Translations under genes and position numbers: made by a program | Assembly: GCA_902826795.1 (NCBI GenBank) | Contig: CADEGD010000009.1 | Location: 34,753-98,752, forward strand | DNA from: an uncultured Acidobacteriota bacterium | Lineage (GTDB): Bacteria; Acidobacteriota; Blastocatellia; Pyrinomonadales; Pyrinomonadaceae | Reading direction: 5' to 3' | Length of the DNA stretch: 64,000 bases | The notes under the pieces: model-generated | Seen by the model: the letters and a program-made list of their open reading frames with translations, nothing else | Told to the model about the DNA's origin: nothing | Databases searched by the model: none | Shown: positions 53,893 to 63,843 of the stretch, one piece after another | Layout: each line of letters starts with the position of its first letter | Numbering within the stretch: position 1 is the stretch's first letter

Positions 53893-56478
53893 ATGAATCG
53901 CAAGTCAACACCCCACGCCGCACTTTCACTGTTTGCCGGCATCTTGACCATCGCACTTATCAGCCCGACGTTTACGTTTGGCTTCGCGGATCGACCTTCT
54001 GGTCCCTCCGTCCAAACCGAAGCCGACGCGAAACCGGTTTTAGTTGAGTTCGCAAACGACGGTGGTGAGCAGCCAGCTGATCTCAAACTCGAAGCCTCCG
54101 ACGTCGCGAAAAACCTTCGCTCTGGTAAGAGTGCCATAGTGATCGGTTCGGACGCGGATGTCGCCCGAATGATCCTCTCAATGGCCGCCGCGACAAGCGA
54201 CCGACGGTTCTACAAGTTAGATCTGAATGAGGCGGTGTCAGGCGGAGTTGTCAGCCTGGTGAAGCGGCTTTCCGCTGAAGACTTTACGAGTGGCCGTTCA
54301 GTACTTGTAGTTGAATACGCAGCGGATGTTCTTCGCGAAGACACCCATTTTGCTAAAGATCTGTCATCGTTCATCAAAGGGGCTGTTGCCGCCGGAAAGC
54401 TACAAATAGCTGGATGGGCTGAGCAAAGCGTATTCGAAACCAGTATTGCGTCCGATGCGCGAATGCTTGCGAAGGTAGCCCGAATCGAGCTTACCGATGA
54501 CGCAAAGGACCCGTTCGTCGGCGATAAAATGTCGCCCGATCTTCGCGCAATGATCAACGCCGGGGAGGCGAATGCTCGGGCGACAGTGATACTTCAGGCT
54601 GACGACGTTCAAAATTCGAAGCTGCAAGCGGTCTTGGCAAAGTCCGGAGCCCGTGTCATAAGCCGTCTCGCGAACATGGAAATGCTCACCGTGAGCGTGC
54701 CAGTGTCGTCTCTGGAAGAGATCTCGGCCATTCGCGGTACTAATCACATATCGCTTGACCGCGAATTAAAGCTTCTTGGCCACATTGAAAAAACTACCGG
54801 TACATCGCTGGTCCGCACCATTCAGCAAGGCCTTTCGGTCGGACTTCTCGGGATCGGTGTCGTCAACACGAGCGTCGAACTTGACGGAAAAGACATCGGG
54901 ATCGCGGTTGTCGATTCCGGCATAAGGAAGAATCACCGCTCTTTTGTTGACTCGTCCGGAACGCAACGAGTAACTAAGTCAGTAGATTTTACCGGGAATG
55001 GAAATCAAGGCGAAGATGTTTTTGGACATGGAACTCACGTAGCGTCTCTCGCTGCAGGTGGAGGCGGACAAAATCTCAACGCGGCTGACGGCCTCTACAT
55101 AAGCAATTATGAAGGCGTTGCTTCGCGGGCAAAGATCATAAACGTCAAGGTGCTCAACGATCACGGTGCCGGTGAAGTCTCTACGTTCATCGCCGCGATG
55201 GACTGGATTCTTGCGAATCGGACCCAGCAAAATATCCGCGTCGTTAACCTTAGCCTGGGAGCTCCGGCGATAGAGACGTGGCGGAACGATCCGCTGTGTA
55301 GAGCGGTCCGCAAACTCACGGCCGCCGGTATCGTAGTGGTCGCCGCCGCGGGAAACAATGGAAAACTGGCCAACGGCCAAAAGATCTATGGTGCGATCCA
55401 TGCACCCGGTAATGATCCAAGCGTAATTACGGTCGGCGCAACAAATACCTTTGGCACTGATGCTCGCGATGACGATGGGATCACAACGTATAGTTCGCGA
55501 GGGCCAACACGTTCTTACTTTACCGACGCCAACGGCGTGAAGCGGTATGATCACCTGATCAAGCCGGACCTCGTGGCACCGGGTAACCTCATCGTCGGAG
55601 CACAGGCTGACGGAACCGAGATCATTCTCAACGCGCAGATCCTTTCAGCTGAAGCGACGCTTTCGGCCGACAACCGCCGCAAGATGATGTATATGAGCGG
55701 CACGTCGATGGCGACGCCGATCGTAAGCGGAACCGTCGCGCTGATGCTTCAGGCAAATCCGAAGCTGACGCCTAACATGGTCAAGGTTCTGCTGCAATAC
55801 ACCGCACAGAGGCTTGGCGGTTTTAACACCCTCGAACAGGGAGCAGGTCAACTAAACGTCGAAGGAGCGGTTAGGTTAGCAAACATGGTTCGAAAGGATT
55901 TACCGAATCCTACGCCGCAAGGCACGAGCATGCTGACGACGAATCAGCTTCCTCAGCACTGGAGCAAGATCGCGGGGACCAAGTTTCAATGGTCGGGCGG
56001 AATCTTCCCGAACTGGGCAGCTGTGAGCGGTACGAACCTTATTACGAAATATCAGCGAGTTTATGATAACGGTCTGCTAATGAGTGACGGCCTCTTGATG
56101 AGTGACGGTCTGCTTATGAGCGACGGATTGTTGATGAGCGACGGCCTACTTATAAGCGACGGACTGCTGATCAGTGATGGGCTGCTGATGAGCGATGGAT
56201 TACTTATAAGCGACGGACTCCTAATCAGCGACGGAGCCGTACTTTCAGACAGTCAATCGCCCAATGGGAATGAAACCGTCACTCGCGGAACGTCGTTCAC
56301 GCCATGGAGCACGCTGCTCTCTAGCAATTTCTCGCTAGGCGACAACAATCCGTTGGCAGATGGATTGCTTATCAGCGACGGCCTGCTTATTAGCGACGGT
56401 CTTCTGATGAGCGATTCGACACGATCGCAAAGCAATTCGATCCTGATCAACGGAGACGCAACATCGAGAATGCGTTAG
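53893..56478 (+). CDS. Secreted subtilase (S8) with C-terminal LL(M/I)SDG repeats
   Basis: An 861-residue secreted protease. A signal peptide (LFAGILTIALISPTFTFGFA) is followed by a propeptide-like region to about 320. The catalytic domain has Asp341 (VVDSGI), His379 (GHGTHVA) and Ser605 (SGTSMATP). After about residue 660 comes a linker, then nine tandem six-residue repeats (LLMSDG or LLISDG) from about 728 to 781. A second group of three is near 822-840. The repeats differ at synonymous positions, so selection acts on the protein. They may bind Ca2+, anchor the protein or form a small solenoid; no known domain fits. Followed by a terminator. Confidence 0.94.
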   Translation: MNRKSTPHAALSLFAGILTIALISPTFTFGFADRPSGPSVQTEADAKPVLVEFANDGGEQPADLKLEASDVAKNLRSGKSAIVIGSDADVARMILSMAAATSDRRFYKLDLNEAVSGGVVSLVKRLSAEDFTSGRSVLVVEYAADVLREDTHFAKDLSSFIKGAVAAGKLQIAGWAEQSVFETSIASDARMLAKVARIELTDDAKDPFVGDKMSPDLRAMINAGEANARATVILQADDVQNSKLQAVLAKSGARVISRLANMEMLTVSVPVSSLEEISAIRGTNHISLDRELKLLGHIEKTTGTSLVRTIQQGLSVGLLGIGVVNTSVELDGKDIGIAVVDSGIRKNHRSFVDSSGTQRVTKSVDFTGNGNQGEDVFGHGTHVASLAAGGGGQNLNAADGLYISNYEGVASRAKIINVKVLNDHGAGEVSTFIAAMDWILANRTQQNIRVVNLSLGAPAIETWRNDPLCRAVRKLTAAGIVVVAAAGNNGKLANGQKIYGAIHAPGNDPSVITVGATNTFGTDARDDDGITTYSSRGPTRSYFTDANGVKRYDHLIKPDLVAPGNLIVGAQADGTEIILNAQILSAEATLSADNRRKMMYMSGTSMATPIVSGTVALMLQANPKLTPNMVKVLLQYTAQRLGGFNTLEQGAGQLNVEGAVRLANMVRKDLPNPTPQGTSMLTTNQLPQHWSKIAGTKFQWSGGIFPNWAAVSGTNLITKYQRVYDNGLLMSDGLLMSDGLLMSDGLLMSDGLLISDGLLISDGLLMSDGLLISDGLLISDGAVLSDSQSPNGNETVTRGTSFTPWSTLLSSNFSLGDNNPLADGLLISDGLLISDGLLMSDSTRSQSNSILINGDATSRMR

Positions 56479-56511
56479 TGAGAAGGATTTACACGAAGAC
56501 AGATAGAAATT

Positions 56512-56532
56512 GGCCCTGCTAAGGGCCTTTTT
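56512..56532 (+). terminator. Intrinsic terminator after the subtilase gene
   Basis: GGCCCT and AGGGCC form a perfect 6-bp stem around GCTA, followed by TTTTT, 34 bases beyond the subtilase stop. Confidence 0.9.
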
Positions 56533-56657
56533 CATTGAGCTTCAGCATTTGTGTAAAATATGTTTGTACACTTATGTGAGGTCGGGTATACTTCTTAGAG
56601 GATCTTGTTTGATCCACTTCAGCGTCACCTGCGCATCCCACGCGACAACCCCATTTA

Positions 56658-58874
56658 ATGGATCGAAAGACAAAGGTAACAAATATTTACCTTGCTATAC
56701 TTCTGCCAGCCGGCATCGGCGTGGTGGGTTGGGCCATCAGCGCGATTGACCTGGCACGAGCCAACACCGGCCTCGCAGTATTGGCGGCGATGACGATTGT
56801 TTTCGGATCTTACCTTCGCATCCAGCTTCCCAGAACTAAGATCCACCTTACCCTTTCTGACACCCTAATATTTTTAACCTTCATTCTTTACGGAGCTCCG
56901 TTCGCGGTCATTCTCGGTACCTGCGAAGCATTGATCTCGTCCTTCAATTTTCGCCGAAGCGGACTTCCGATGAGTACGAAGACGATCGTTATCAACTCGA
57001 TCGTAAGCGCACTTTCGATCGCTTCGATGGCGGTTGCTGTCGGCATATTTTTTGGTGATCCTCGTGTCGCTCTCGATGGCTCAACCATGGGCGAGATGAT
57101 TCTCGTTTTGTCAGCGATGGCTTTCGCTCAGTTCGTTGCCAATTCTGTCCTCATTTCGGTATTTATTTCGATCCGCAGCGGCGAGACCCTTTGGCATGTC
57201 TGGAGCGAATACTGTCTGAATGCCTTGGTAATCTATCTGACCGGGGCGGTAATGGCAGGAATCCTATACTCGGCCCTGTCTCAGATCGAGCCGGTCCTTT
57301 TGGTAGCCGTCGCCGTCTTCTTCTCGCTCATTTACTTCACATATGTCAGGTACGTCAACGAGATTCGCCGGACCGCAGCGGCCGCGGAGGAAGCCGAACG
57401 CAAGCGGGCCGAGCAGGCCGAAGTCCACTTAAACGAGCTGCAGCACTACGTCGGAGAGTTGGAACGTACGGCACATGCCCTTAGGGAAAGCCGGGAGAAG
57501 TTCAGGCATGCGGCCTATCACGATGCCCTCACCGGACTTGGCAATCGTAATTACATCCTCGAGCTTCTCGACCCGATCATCCAACGGGACATATTCGCTC
57601 AGAAGTTTGCACTTCTTTTTCTGGATCTTAACCGCTTCAAAACGGTTAACGACAGTCTCGGACATTCGGCTGGAGACCTGCTGATCAAACAGGTGGCACG
57701 CAGGCTCAAGCAGGCAGTGGGTGAGAACGGAACGGTAGGACGAATGAGCGGAGACGAGTTCGTAATTTTGATCACGGACGAATCATGCGCCGAGAATATC
57801 GAGACTCTCGCTCAAAGCATTTCGGCGAGGATATCTGAGCCTTATGATCTCGAAGGAAGACTTATATTCACCAGCGTAAGCATCGGGATCGCGATCGGGC
57901 CTGGGAAGTACGCAGATGCTGAAGAGGTCTTAAGAGACGCGGACATAGCCATGTACTACGCCAAGGAGAACGGCGCGCAATATGTGATCTTCGACCAGAT
58001 AATGCATGCACGGGCAGTTTCTCTTTTGGAGCTCGAGACCGACCTGCGTTTAGGGGTCAAAGAACATCAGTTTGAATTATATTATCAACCGCTGGTTGAC
58101 CTGCACGACGCGTCGCTGGTCGGCTTTGAGGCACTCGTTCGATGGAATCACCCTAGCCGCGGCTTGATAACACCTGGCGAGTTCATTTCTGTTGCCGAGT
58201 CTACGGGGCTGATCATACCCATGACGCTACAGCTGTTGGAGCAGGCTTGCTCTCAAACGACGCGGTGGATAGAGGAAGGGTCTGCTAACAGGTCGCTTGC
58301 GATCTCAGTGAATATCTCGGCCGGACATCTTGAGGAGAGAGGGTTTGTTGCCGACCTCAAAGAAATTCTCGACAAAACCGGACTTCCGCCCGGCAATTTG
58401 AAGCTTGAGATAACTGAAAGCGCGGTCATGGAAAATGCCGAGGCCGCGATCGAGATATTGAAGGCGGTCAAGCAGCTCGGCGTAAAGCTAAGCATCGATG
58501 ATTTTGGCACCGGATATTCCAGCCTCAGCTATTTGCATCGCCTGCCGATCGACACGCTTAAGGTCGACCGCTCGTTCGTTAGCTCAATGGACGACAGCAC
58601 GGAAAACGCGGAGATCGTTCGAACGGTAATCGCCCTCGCAAACTCGCTGAATCTGAGTGTTATCGCCGAGGGAATCGAGAGTATGGAACAGTACTACGGA
58701 CTTCGAAGGCTTGGCTGCGAATATGGGCAAGGATATCTTTTCTCGCGTCCTGTTCCTGCTCGTGACGCTGGAATGATGGTAGTTGTCGGACCGTCTTGGG
58801 CGAATGTTGTGACTCCTCCGCCCAGCTTGGGCGATTTTGGCACTCCCGAGATCAGCCATGCGGGCGTGCACTAG
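56658..58874 (+). CDS. GGDEF-EAL protein with multi-helix membrane sensor
   Basis: A 738-residue cyclic-di-GMP protein. Eight or so membrane helices make an N-terminal MASE-like sensor (about 1-225). A helical coiled linker (AAAAEEAERKRAEQAEVHLN) leads to a GGDEF domain with SGDEF as the signature (RMSGDEFVI) and then an EAL domain (FEALVRWNHP, ESAVMEN, DDFGTGYSS, EGIES), which has the expected catalytic residues. SGDEF retains the metal-binding DE, so both activities are possible. It is followed after two bases by a paralogue. Confidence 0.92.
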   Translation: MDRKTKVTNIYLAILLPAGIGVVGWAISAIDLARANTGLAVLAAMTIVFGSYLRIQLPRTKIHLTLSDTLIFLTFILYGAPFAVILGTCEALISSFNFRRSGLPMSTKTIVINSIVSALSIASMAVAVGIFFGDPRVALDGSTMGEMILVLSAMAFAQFVANSVLISVFISIRSGETLWHVWSEYCLNALVIYLTGAVMAGILYSALSQIEPVLLVAVAVFFSLIYFTYVRYVNEIRRTAAAAEEAERKRAEQAEVHLNELQHYVGELERTAHALRESREKFRHAAYHDALTGLGNRNYILELLDPIIQRDIFAQKFALLFLDLNRFKTVNDSLGHSAGDLLIKQVARRLKQAVGENGTVGRMSGDEFVILITDESCAENIETLAQSISARISEPYDLEGRLIFTSVSIGIAIGPGKYADAEEVLRDADIAMYYAKENGAQYVIFDQIMHARAVSLLELETDLRLGVKEHQFELYYQPLVDLHDASLVGFEALVRWNHPSRGLITPGEFISVAESTGLIIPMTLQLLEQACSQTTRWIEEGSANRSLAISVNISAGHLEERGFVADLKEILDKTGLPPGNLKLEITESAVMENAEAAIEILKAVKQLGVKLSIDDFGTGYSSLSYLHRLPIDTLKVDRSFVSSMDDSTENAEIVRTVIALANSLNLSVIAEGIESMEQYYGLRRLGCEYGQGYLFSRPVPARDAGMMVVVGPSWANVVTPPPSLGDFGTPEISHAGVH

Positions 58875-58876
58875 AA

Positions 58877-60574
58877 ATGAAGGATAGGTTAACAAAAGCT
58901 CTATTGCTGCTATCACTCGCCGCAGGCGTCGTTGCCTCAGGCATGTCGATAGTACTTTTCCAACTTGGTCTTGGGATCGCGGCCCTTGCCTCCGCGGTTT
59001 TGGGGAGCCTTTGTCTCGGTATCATTGCCAGACGCTATCTGCTGTGGGTCGAGGAAATCAAGACCAAGGCTGCTTCTTCGGAAACGGCCGAGCGGTTCCG
59101 CGCTGAGCAAGCAGAAACTCACGTGCAGGAACTTGAACACTACGTTGCCGAACTTGAAAGGAGTTCTGCCGCCTTGCGAGAAAGTCGAGAAAGGTTCAAG
59201 CACGCGGCATATCACGACGGGCTTACCGGCTTGGCGAATCGGGATCAAATAATCGATCTGCTGGCGCCGATGATCGAGTTGACAGGGGCTGCGGACGAAT
59301 ATCGATTTGCCGTGCTTTTTCTCGATCTGGACCGATTTAAGACTGTGAACGACAGCCTCGGGCACGGCGTCGGAGATCTGCTGATCGTTGAGGTTGCAAA
59401 ACGACTTCAAAATGTTATAGGTGACCGTGGAACGGTCGGCCGGCTGAGCGGCGATGAATTCGTCATCCTTGTTTCGCGTGTTCTTGATCAGAGTGAAACG
59501 ATCCTGATCGCTGAACAGATCGGCGAAGAGTTCGCTTCGGCGTTCAACCTTGAAGGCAGGCAGCTTTTCACGAGCGCAAGCATCGGTATCACGATGGGAA
59601 GTGCCAGATATTCAAGGGCCGACGAGATTCTTCGCGACGCGGATATAGCGATGTACTATGCGAAGGAAACTGGCAAAAGCTACGTTATCTTTGACCAGAT
59701 CATGCATGCTCGTGCGGTGACGCTGCTTGAGCTCGAAACAGATCTTCGCCTGGCTTTAGAGCGAAATGAATTCGAGCTCTTCTATCAACCGCTCGTCAAC
59801 CTCGACGATTGTGCCCTGATCGGATTCGAGGCCCTCGTTAGGTGGAATCATCCCTCTCGCGGACTGGTCACGCCGGGTGAGTTTATCCAGGTTGCCGAAA
59901 CTACGGGGCTGATCATCCCGATGACATATGTTCTGCTCCGTTCAGCGTGCGAACAACTTGCGAAATGGCGTGCGTCGGGCCTTTGCGATCCTCGTTTTGT
60001 CATAAGCGTGAATCTTTCGGCCAGTCACTTGGGCCAAAAAGGCATTCTCGATCATCTTCGTTCGATCATCTTCGAAACCGGGATCGATCCGGAGAACCTG
60101 AAGCTCGAAATAACCGAGAGTGCCGTGATGGAAAATGCCGAGACATCCATCGCCGTATTTAGAAAGATCAAAGAACTTGGAATTCAGATCAGCATCGACG
60201 ACTTCGGCACCGGATACTCAAGCTTGAGCTATTTGCATCGTTTTCCGATCGATACTCTTAAGATCGACCGCTCGTTCGTAGGAACGATGGAGGATGGTTC
60301 GGAGAATGGCGAAATAGTCAGGACCGTGATCGCCTTGGCTAAGGCCCTTAAGCTGAGCGTGATCGCCGAGGGCATTGAGAGTATTCATCAGTTTCACCAG
60401 CTCCGAATTCTGGGCTGCGAATATGGGCAAGGGTTCCTCTTTTCACGTGCGATCCCTGCAATTGAGGCATCGAAGATGCTCGAAGACAAGGGCCGCTGGA
60501 GCAACATTCTTCCTCCAAACGACTATGGCGTAGTGGCCAGAAACCTCGAATATACACAACTTCGCATACAGTAA
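58877..60574 (+). CDS. GGDEF-EAL protein with short two-helix membrane anchor
   Basis: A 565-residue paralogue of the preceding gene. ATG 58877, two bases after the upstream stop, gives MKDRLTKALLLLSLAAG; the longer frame is rejected. Two membrane helices (about 7-50) replace the large sensor. The linker (AQ-rich coiled segment), GGDEF (RLSGDEFVI) and EAL (FEALVRWNHP, DDFGTGYSS) domains align throughout, with many identical blocks. It probably arose by tandem duplication and sensor loss. Coupling suggests both are made together. Confidence 0.92.
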   Translation: MKDRLTKALLLLSLAAGVVASGMSIVLFQLGLGIAALASAVLGSLCLGIIARRYLLWVEEIKTKAASSETAERFRAEQAETHVQELEHYVAELERSSAALRESRERFKHAAYHDGLTGLANRDQIIDLLAPMIELTGAADEYRFAVLFLDLDRFKTVNDSLGHGVGDLLIVEVAKRLQNVIGDRGTVGRLSGDEFVILVSRVLDQSETILIAEQIGEEFASAFNLEGRQLFTSASIGITMGSARYSRADEILRDADIAMYYAKETGKSYVIFDQIMHARAVTLLELETDLRLALERNEFELFYQPLVNLDDCALIGFEALVRWNHPSRGLVTPGEFIQVAETTGLIIPMTYVLLRSACEQLAKWRASGLCDPRFVISVNLSASHLGQKGILDHLRSIIFETGIDPENLKLEITESAVMENAETSIAVFRKIKELGIQISIDDFGTGYSSLSYLHRFPIDTLKIDRSFVGTMEDGSENGEIVRTVIALAKALKLSVIAEGIESIHQFHQLRILGCEYGQGFLFSRAIPAIEASKMLEDKGRWSNILPPNDYGVVARNLEYTQLRIQ

Positions 60575-60641
60575 TGACCCACGAGAACGATCAGGCCGGA
60601 AGCCTTTCCTCCATCCGGCGAAGATTTAAAAGAACAAAACG

Positions 60642-62036
60642 TCACTCAGCAAAAACGAAGGGCTTCGCCCCAAGCGGGAACTGATTCTCGTAGACGTTGG
60701 CGAGATTGAGAAGAGTGCCTTCTGACCAGAAGTTTCCGATCAGCTGCGTACCGATCGGCAAACCGTCCGACGAGAGCCCGCACGGAACGCTGACTGCCGG
60801 AACACCTGCAAGGTTTGCGCTGACCGTGTAGATGTCGTTCAGATACATGGCAAGCGGGTCCTCCGTTTTCTCGCCGATCTTGAAGGCCGTCGACGGGGAA
60901 GTCGGCGTGAGGATCGCGTCACACTTCGCAAATACCTTCTGGTAATCAGCCTTTACGAGTGCGCGGACCTTCTGTGCTTTCGAATAGTAGGCGTCGTAAT
61001 ATCCGCTGGAGAGAACATAGGTTCCAAGCATTATCCGTCGTTTGACCTCGGGCCCGAATCCTTCCTCGCGCGTCTTCATATACATCTCGCGAAGGCTGTG
61101 TGAGCCCTCTGCTCGAAAGCCGTAACGAACTCCGTCAAAGCGAGCGAGGTTTGATGAAGCTTCGGCGGTGGCGATTATGTAGTAGACAGCAATGCCATAT
61201 TTCGCGTAGGGAAGTTCAACGTCAACGATCTGGGCTCCCAATGAGCGGAAATTGTCTATCGAATTCTCCACTGCGTTTCGGACCTCATCATCGAGGCCTT
61301 CGCCGAAAAGCTCGCGCGGAACGCCAATCGTTTTGCCCTTAATGTCGTCATTGATCGTTGCTTCGTAATCGGGCACAGGAACGTCGGCTGAGGTCGAATC
61401 AAGCTCGTCGCGTCCGGCGATCACAAACAAGACGCGAGCGGCATCGAGCGATGTCAAACCAAAGATGCCAATGTTGTCGAGAGACGATGCGAATGCCACA
61501 AGGCCATACCGGGAGATTCGTCCGTAGGTCGGCTTAAGGCCGAATATGCCGCACAGCGAAGCGGGCTGACGTACAGATCCGCCAGTTTCAGATCCGAGTG
61601 ACACTCGAACAACACCCGACGCGACCGCGACAGCCGAACCGCCCGAACTTCCACCCGGAACTCGCTCAACGTCCCACGGATTCTTCGCGGCACCGAAAGC
61701 CGAAGACTCATTTGACGAGCCCATCGCAAACTCGTCCATATTCGTTTTTCCGACGACTATCGCACCCGCGTCGTTCAAACGTTTGACCGCTGTCGCGTCG
61801 TACTGCGCTTTGTAATTGTGCAGAATACGCGACCCGCAAGAGGTCCGCATGCCTTTCGTGCAGATGTTGTCTTTGATCGCGATAGGTGTGCCGAAAAGGG
61901 GCCTTGCCTCGGTCTGCTTGGATACTTGCTCTATCCTCGAAAGTGCGTGGTCCCGCTCGATCGAGAGAAAGCTGTTGAGCTGGCCGTTGAGCCGCTCGGC
62001 GTTATCCAATGTGCGTTCGATTTCTTCGATGATCAT
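60642..62036 (-). CDS. gatA: Aspartyl/glutamyl-tRNA amidotransferase subunit A
   Basis: A 464-residue amidase-signature protein. [12 protein letters not shown] holds the catalytic Lys and [14 protein letters not shown] the cis-Ser and Ser nucleophile region. It releases ammonia from glutamine for tRNA-dependent Asn or Gln formation, together with GatB and GatC. The gatC gene lies upstream in the same operon, with a lipoprotein gene between them. gatB is not in the window. Confidence 0.95.
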   Translation of the reverse strand: MIIEEIERTLDNAERLNGQLNSFLSIERDHALSRIEQVSKQTEARPLFGTPIAIKDNICTKGMRTSCGSRILHNYKAQYDATAVKRLNDAGAIVVGKTNMDEFAMGSSNESSAFGAAKNPWDVERVPGGSSGGSAVAVASGVVRVSLGSETGGSVRQPASLCGIFGLKPTYGRISRYGLVAFASSLDNIGIFGLTSLDAARVLFVIAGRDELDSTSADVPVPDYEATINDDIKGKTIGVPRELFGEGLDDEVRNAVENSIDNFRSLGAQIVDVELPYAKYGIAVYYIIATAEASSNLARFDGVRYGFRAEGSHSLREMYMKTREEGFGPEVKRRIMLGTYVLSSGYYDAYYSKAQKVRALVKADYQKVFAKCDAILTPTSPSTAFKIGEKTEDPLAMYLNDIYTVSANLAGVPAVSVPCGLSSDGLPIGTQLIGNFWSEGTLLNLANVYENQFPLGAKPFVFAE

Positions 62037-62045
62037 TTACAAAAA

Positions 62046-62483
62046 CTATCTTGAGACCTTATTGATCAGCCACTTGTCGTTCTTATCGATCGACTCAACC
62101 TTTATCTCCCGCTGTTCCGTTCTCTCGTCGGTACGCCAGAAAAGCAGAACGCTGAATTCCGTTTTTTCGGGCGAGATCTCGCGACACTCGCCGACGCGAA
62201 ATGCCTTTGGAAGGTCGTCATTTCCGGTCGTGAACGGATCGGTTCCTTCTTTCGAGCTTGCCGCCGATGCCAAAAGTTCAGGCGACAAATACTTCTCGCG
62301 ACGCTTGAGCCCTTCAGTCGAAAACCTCATTTCGTTACCAAAGTGATAAGAATAAAACTCTCGGACCGCATTCTTCGACTCGGAGCAAGCGGGCGACTCA
62401 AGGCTCGGCACATTGCAAGCGACAGTTCCAAGCGATACAAGCAGCGATAACATCAAAGTTTGTCGAAGGTCCGCCATGATCAT
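62046..62483 (-). CDS. Small lipoprotein between gatC and gatA
   Basis: A 145-residue lipoprotein with lipobox LGTVAC near residue 23. A Cys and a Tyr-rich SESKNAVREFYSYHFGN segment opens a DUF3828-like mature domain. The start overlaps the gatC stop by four bases (ATGA) and the stop is nine bases from gatA, so it is co-translated with the gat genes although a role in tRNA amidation is unlikely. Confidence 0.82.
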   Translation of the reverse strand: MIMADLRQTLMLSLLVSLGTVACNVPSLESPACSESKNAVREFYSYHFGNEMRFSTEGLKRREKYLSPELLASAASSKEGTDPFTTGNDDLPKAFRVGECREISPEKTEFSVLLFWRTDERTEQREIKVESIDKNDKWLINKVSR

Positions 62484-62761
62484 AAAACCTTCGGAACCTG
62501 GAAGTGGCCGGCAACGCCGGACGGTGCTTCGCCAAGAGCTTCCTCCGGTGTGAACGACCCGCGAGGTTCATCCATTCTCATCGTATCGGTCGACGCACCT
62601 TCGACCGTTAGCCCGCCCAGCATCGGCTCAACACTATCGGTATCGAGCTCGTTCAACTGCTCAACATACTTTACGATGTCCGCCATTTGCGGTGTGTAGA
62701 GGGCGACCTCGTCGTCAGTGATCTCGAGATGGGCGAGGTTCGCAATTTTTCTGACATCCAT
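62480..62761 (-). CDS. gatC: Aspartyl/glutamyl-tRNA amidotransferase subunit C
   Basis: A 93-residue GatC. MDVRKIANLAHLEITDDEV, IVKYVEQLNELDTDSVEPM and the C-terminal GHFQVPKVL are typical. It stabilises GatA in the complex. The preceding dciA-like gene ends three bases before it. Confidence 0.94.
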   Translation of the reverse strand: MDVRKIANLAHLEITDDEVALYTPQMADIVKYVEQLNELDTDSVEPMLGGLTVEGASTDTMRMDEPRGSFTPEEALGEAPSGVAGHFQVPKVL

Positions 62762-62764
62762 ACT

Positions 62765-63202
62765 TTATCTTTGCCGAGCTAGGCAGTTTGCGGCAGCTTG
62801 CAAAACCGTATTTCGGAGCGACTCGTCGCGAATCCTACGGGAAGATACCGACAACTCGACCGGTGGAACGATCCCGTAAGTTACATCTTCAGTTGCAGCA
62901 ACCGGAGCGACGATATCATTTGGAGACACGCGAAACTCAATAAAGTTTACGCTCGGCTTGCCTAACGCACTGTTCAACTTGAATATTAGCTGCGGCGCGA
63001 GTGTCTCAAGATTTCGCTTCCAAGTTTTGTCAGAAACCGCGATCACAAGACGGTCTTCTTCGACCGAAAGCGGCATCGTTCTTTCGAAAACTTGTTCTCC
63101 GGCGATGTTGCGCCAAGCCGCAAATACGAACGCTTGACGCACCTCGTCCGACGCCTCGATAGCGTCGAAAACTCCCGGCAATGTATTAACAAACGCCTTC
63201 AT
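62765..63202 (-). CDS. DUF721/DciA-like protein
   Basis: A 145-residue protein. The WRNIAGEQVFERTMPLS and LVIAVSDKTWKRNLETLAP segments match DUF721/DciA, whose members help load the replicative helicase DnaB. It is the first gene of the run toward gatA and is divergent from maf. Confidence 0.8.
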   Translation of the reverse strand: MKAFVNTLPGVFDAIEASDEVRQAFVFAAWRNIAGEQVFERTMPLSVEEDRLVIAVSDKTWKRNLETLAPQLIFKLNSALGKPSVNFIEFRVSPNDIVAPVAATEDVTYGIVPPVELSVSSRRIRDESLRNTVLQAAANCLARQR

Positions 63203-63252
63203 TTCTTTAGGTTTCGCCGATGCACTATCATCTTAAACGACGAGAGAACGAA

Positions 63253-63843
63253 ATGCTAAATGACGTAAAAACCGCAATTGACCTGCCGGCTTTAGTGCTC
63301 GCATCGGGAAGCCCGAGGCGGGCGGAGATACTTAACTCAGTCGGTTGGAAATTTGAGAAAGCAATCCCCAACGTAGACGAATCAGTGATCGCAGGCGAGT
63401 CGCCCGAAGAGTACGTCCAACGCCTGGCAGCGGAAAAAGCGAGAGCGGTTTTCGGTTCATACTCAGACCGTCCTGTACTTGCGGCCGATACAACCGTTGT
63501 TATCAACGGCGAGATCATCGGCAAACCCGTCGATCTTAACGATGCTCGGCGGATGATCTCGATGCTGGCAGGTAACTGGCACGAGGTGCTCACCGGCGTC
63601 GCCGTTTCACAGAACGGAAACGAGGAAGTTGGCATTCAATCGACGCGCGTTAAGTTCGCGCCGATGACAGACGCCGAAATCAGGTTCCTCGTCGAGCGCG
63701 GCGATCCGCTCGATAAGGCAGGTGCATACGCGGTCCAAGCTCAGGCGGCGCTATTCATAGAAGGCATCGAGGGCGATTACTGGAATGTCGTCGGACTGCC
63801 GATAAGCCTCGTCTATCGTCTAGTTGCGGCGGGGAGCCGATAG
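63253..63843 (+). CDS. maf: Maf-type nucleoside triphosphate pyrophosphatase
   Basis: A 196-residue Maf protein. LVLASGSPRRAEIL opens it, and VLAADTTVVINGEIIGKP, DARRMISMLAGNWHEVLTG and DKAGAYAVQ follow, as in enzymes that hydrolyse non-canonical dTTP/UTP-like nucleotides and may arrest septation. ATG 63253 (MLNDVKTAIDLP) is preferred; ATG 63220 is possible. Confidence 0.93.
   Translation: MLNDVKTAIDLPALVLASGSPRRAEILNSVGWKFEKAIPNVDESVIAGESPEEYVQRLAAEKARAVFGSYSDRPVLAADTTVVINGEIIGKPVDLNDARRMISMLAGNWHEVLTGVAVSQNGNEEVGIQSTRVKFAPMTDAEIRFLVERGDPLDKAGAYAVQAQAALFIEGIEGDYWNVVGLPISLVYRLVAAGSR

Noticed and set aside
56074..56238. DNA tandem repeat or CRISPR-like array
   Set aside because: The units are not conserved in DNA, have no spacers and are in frame with the subtilase; they are protein repeats.
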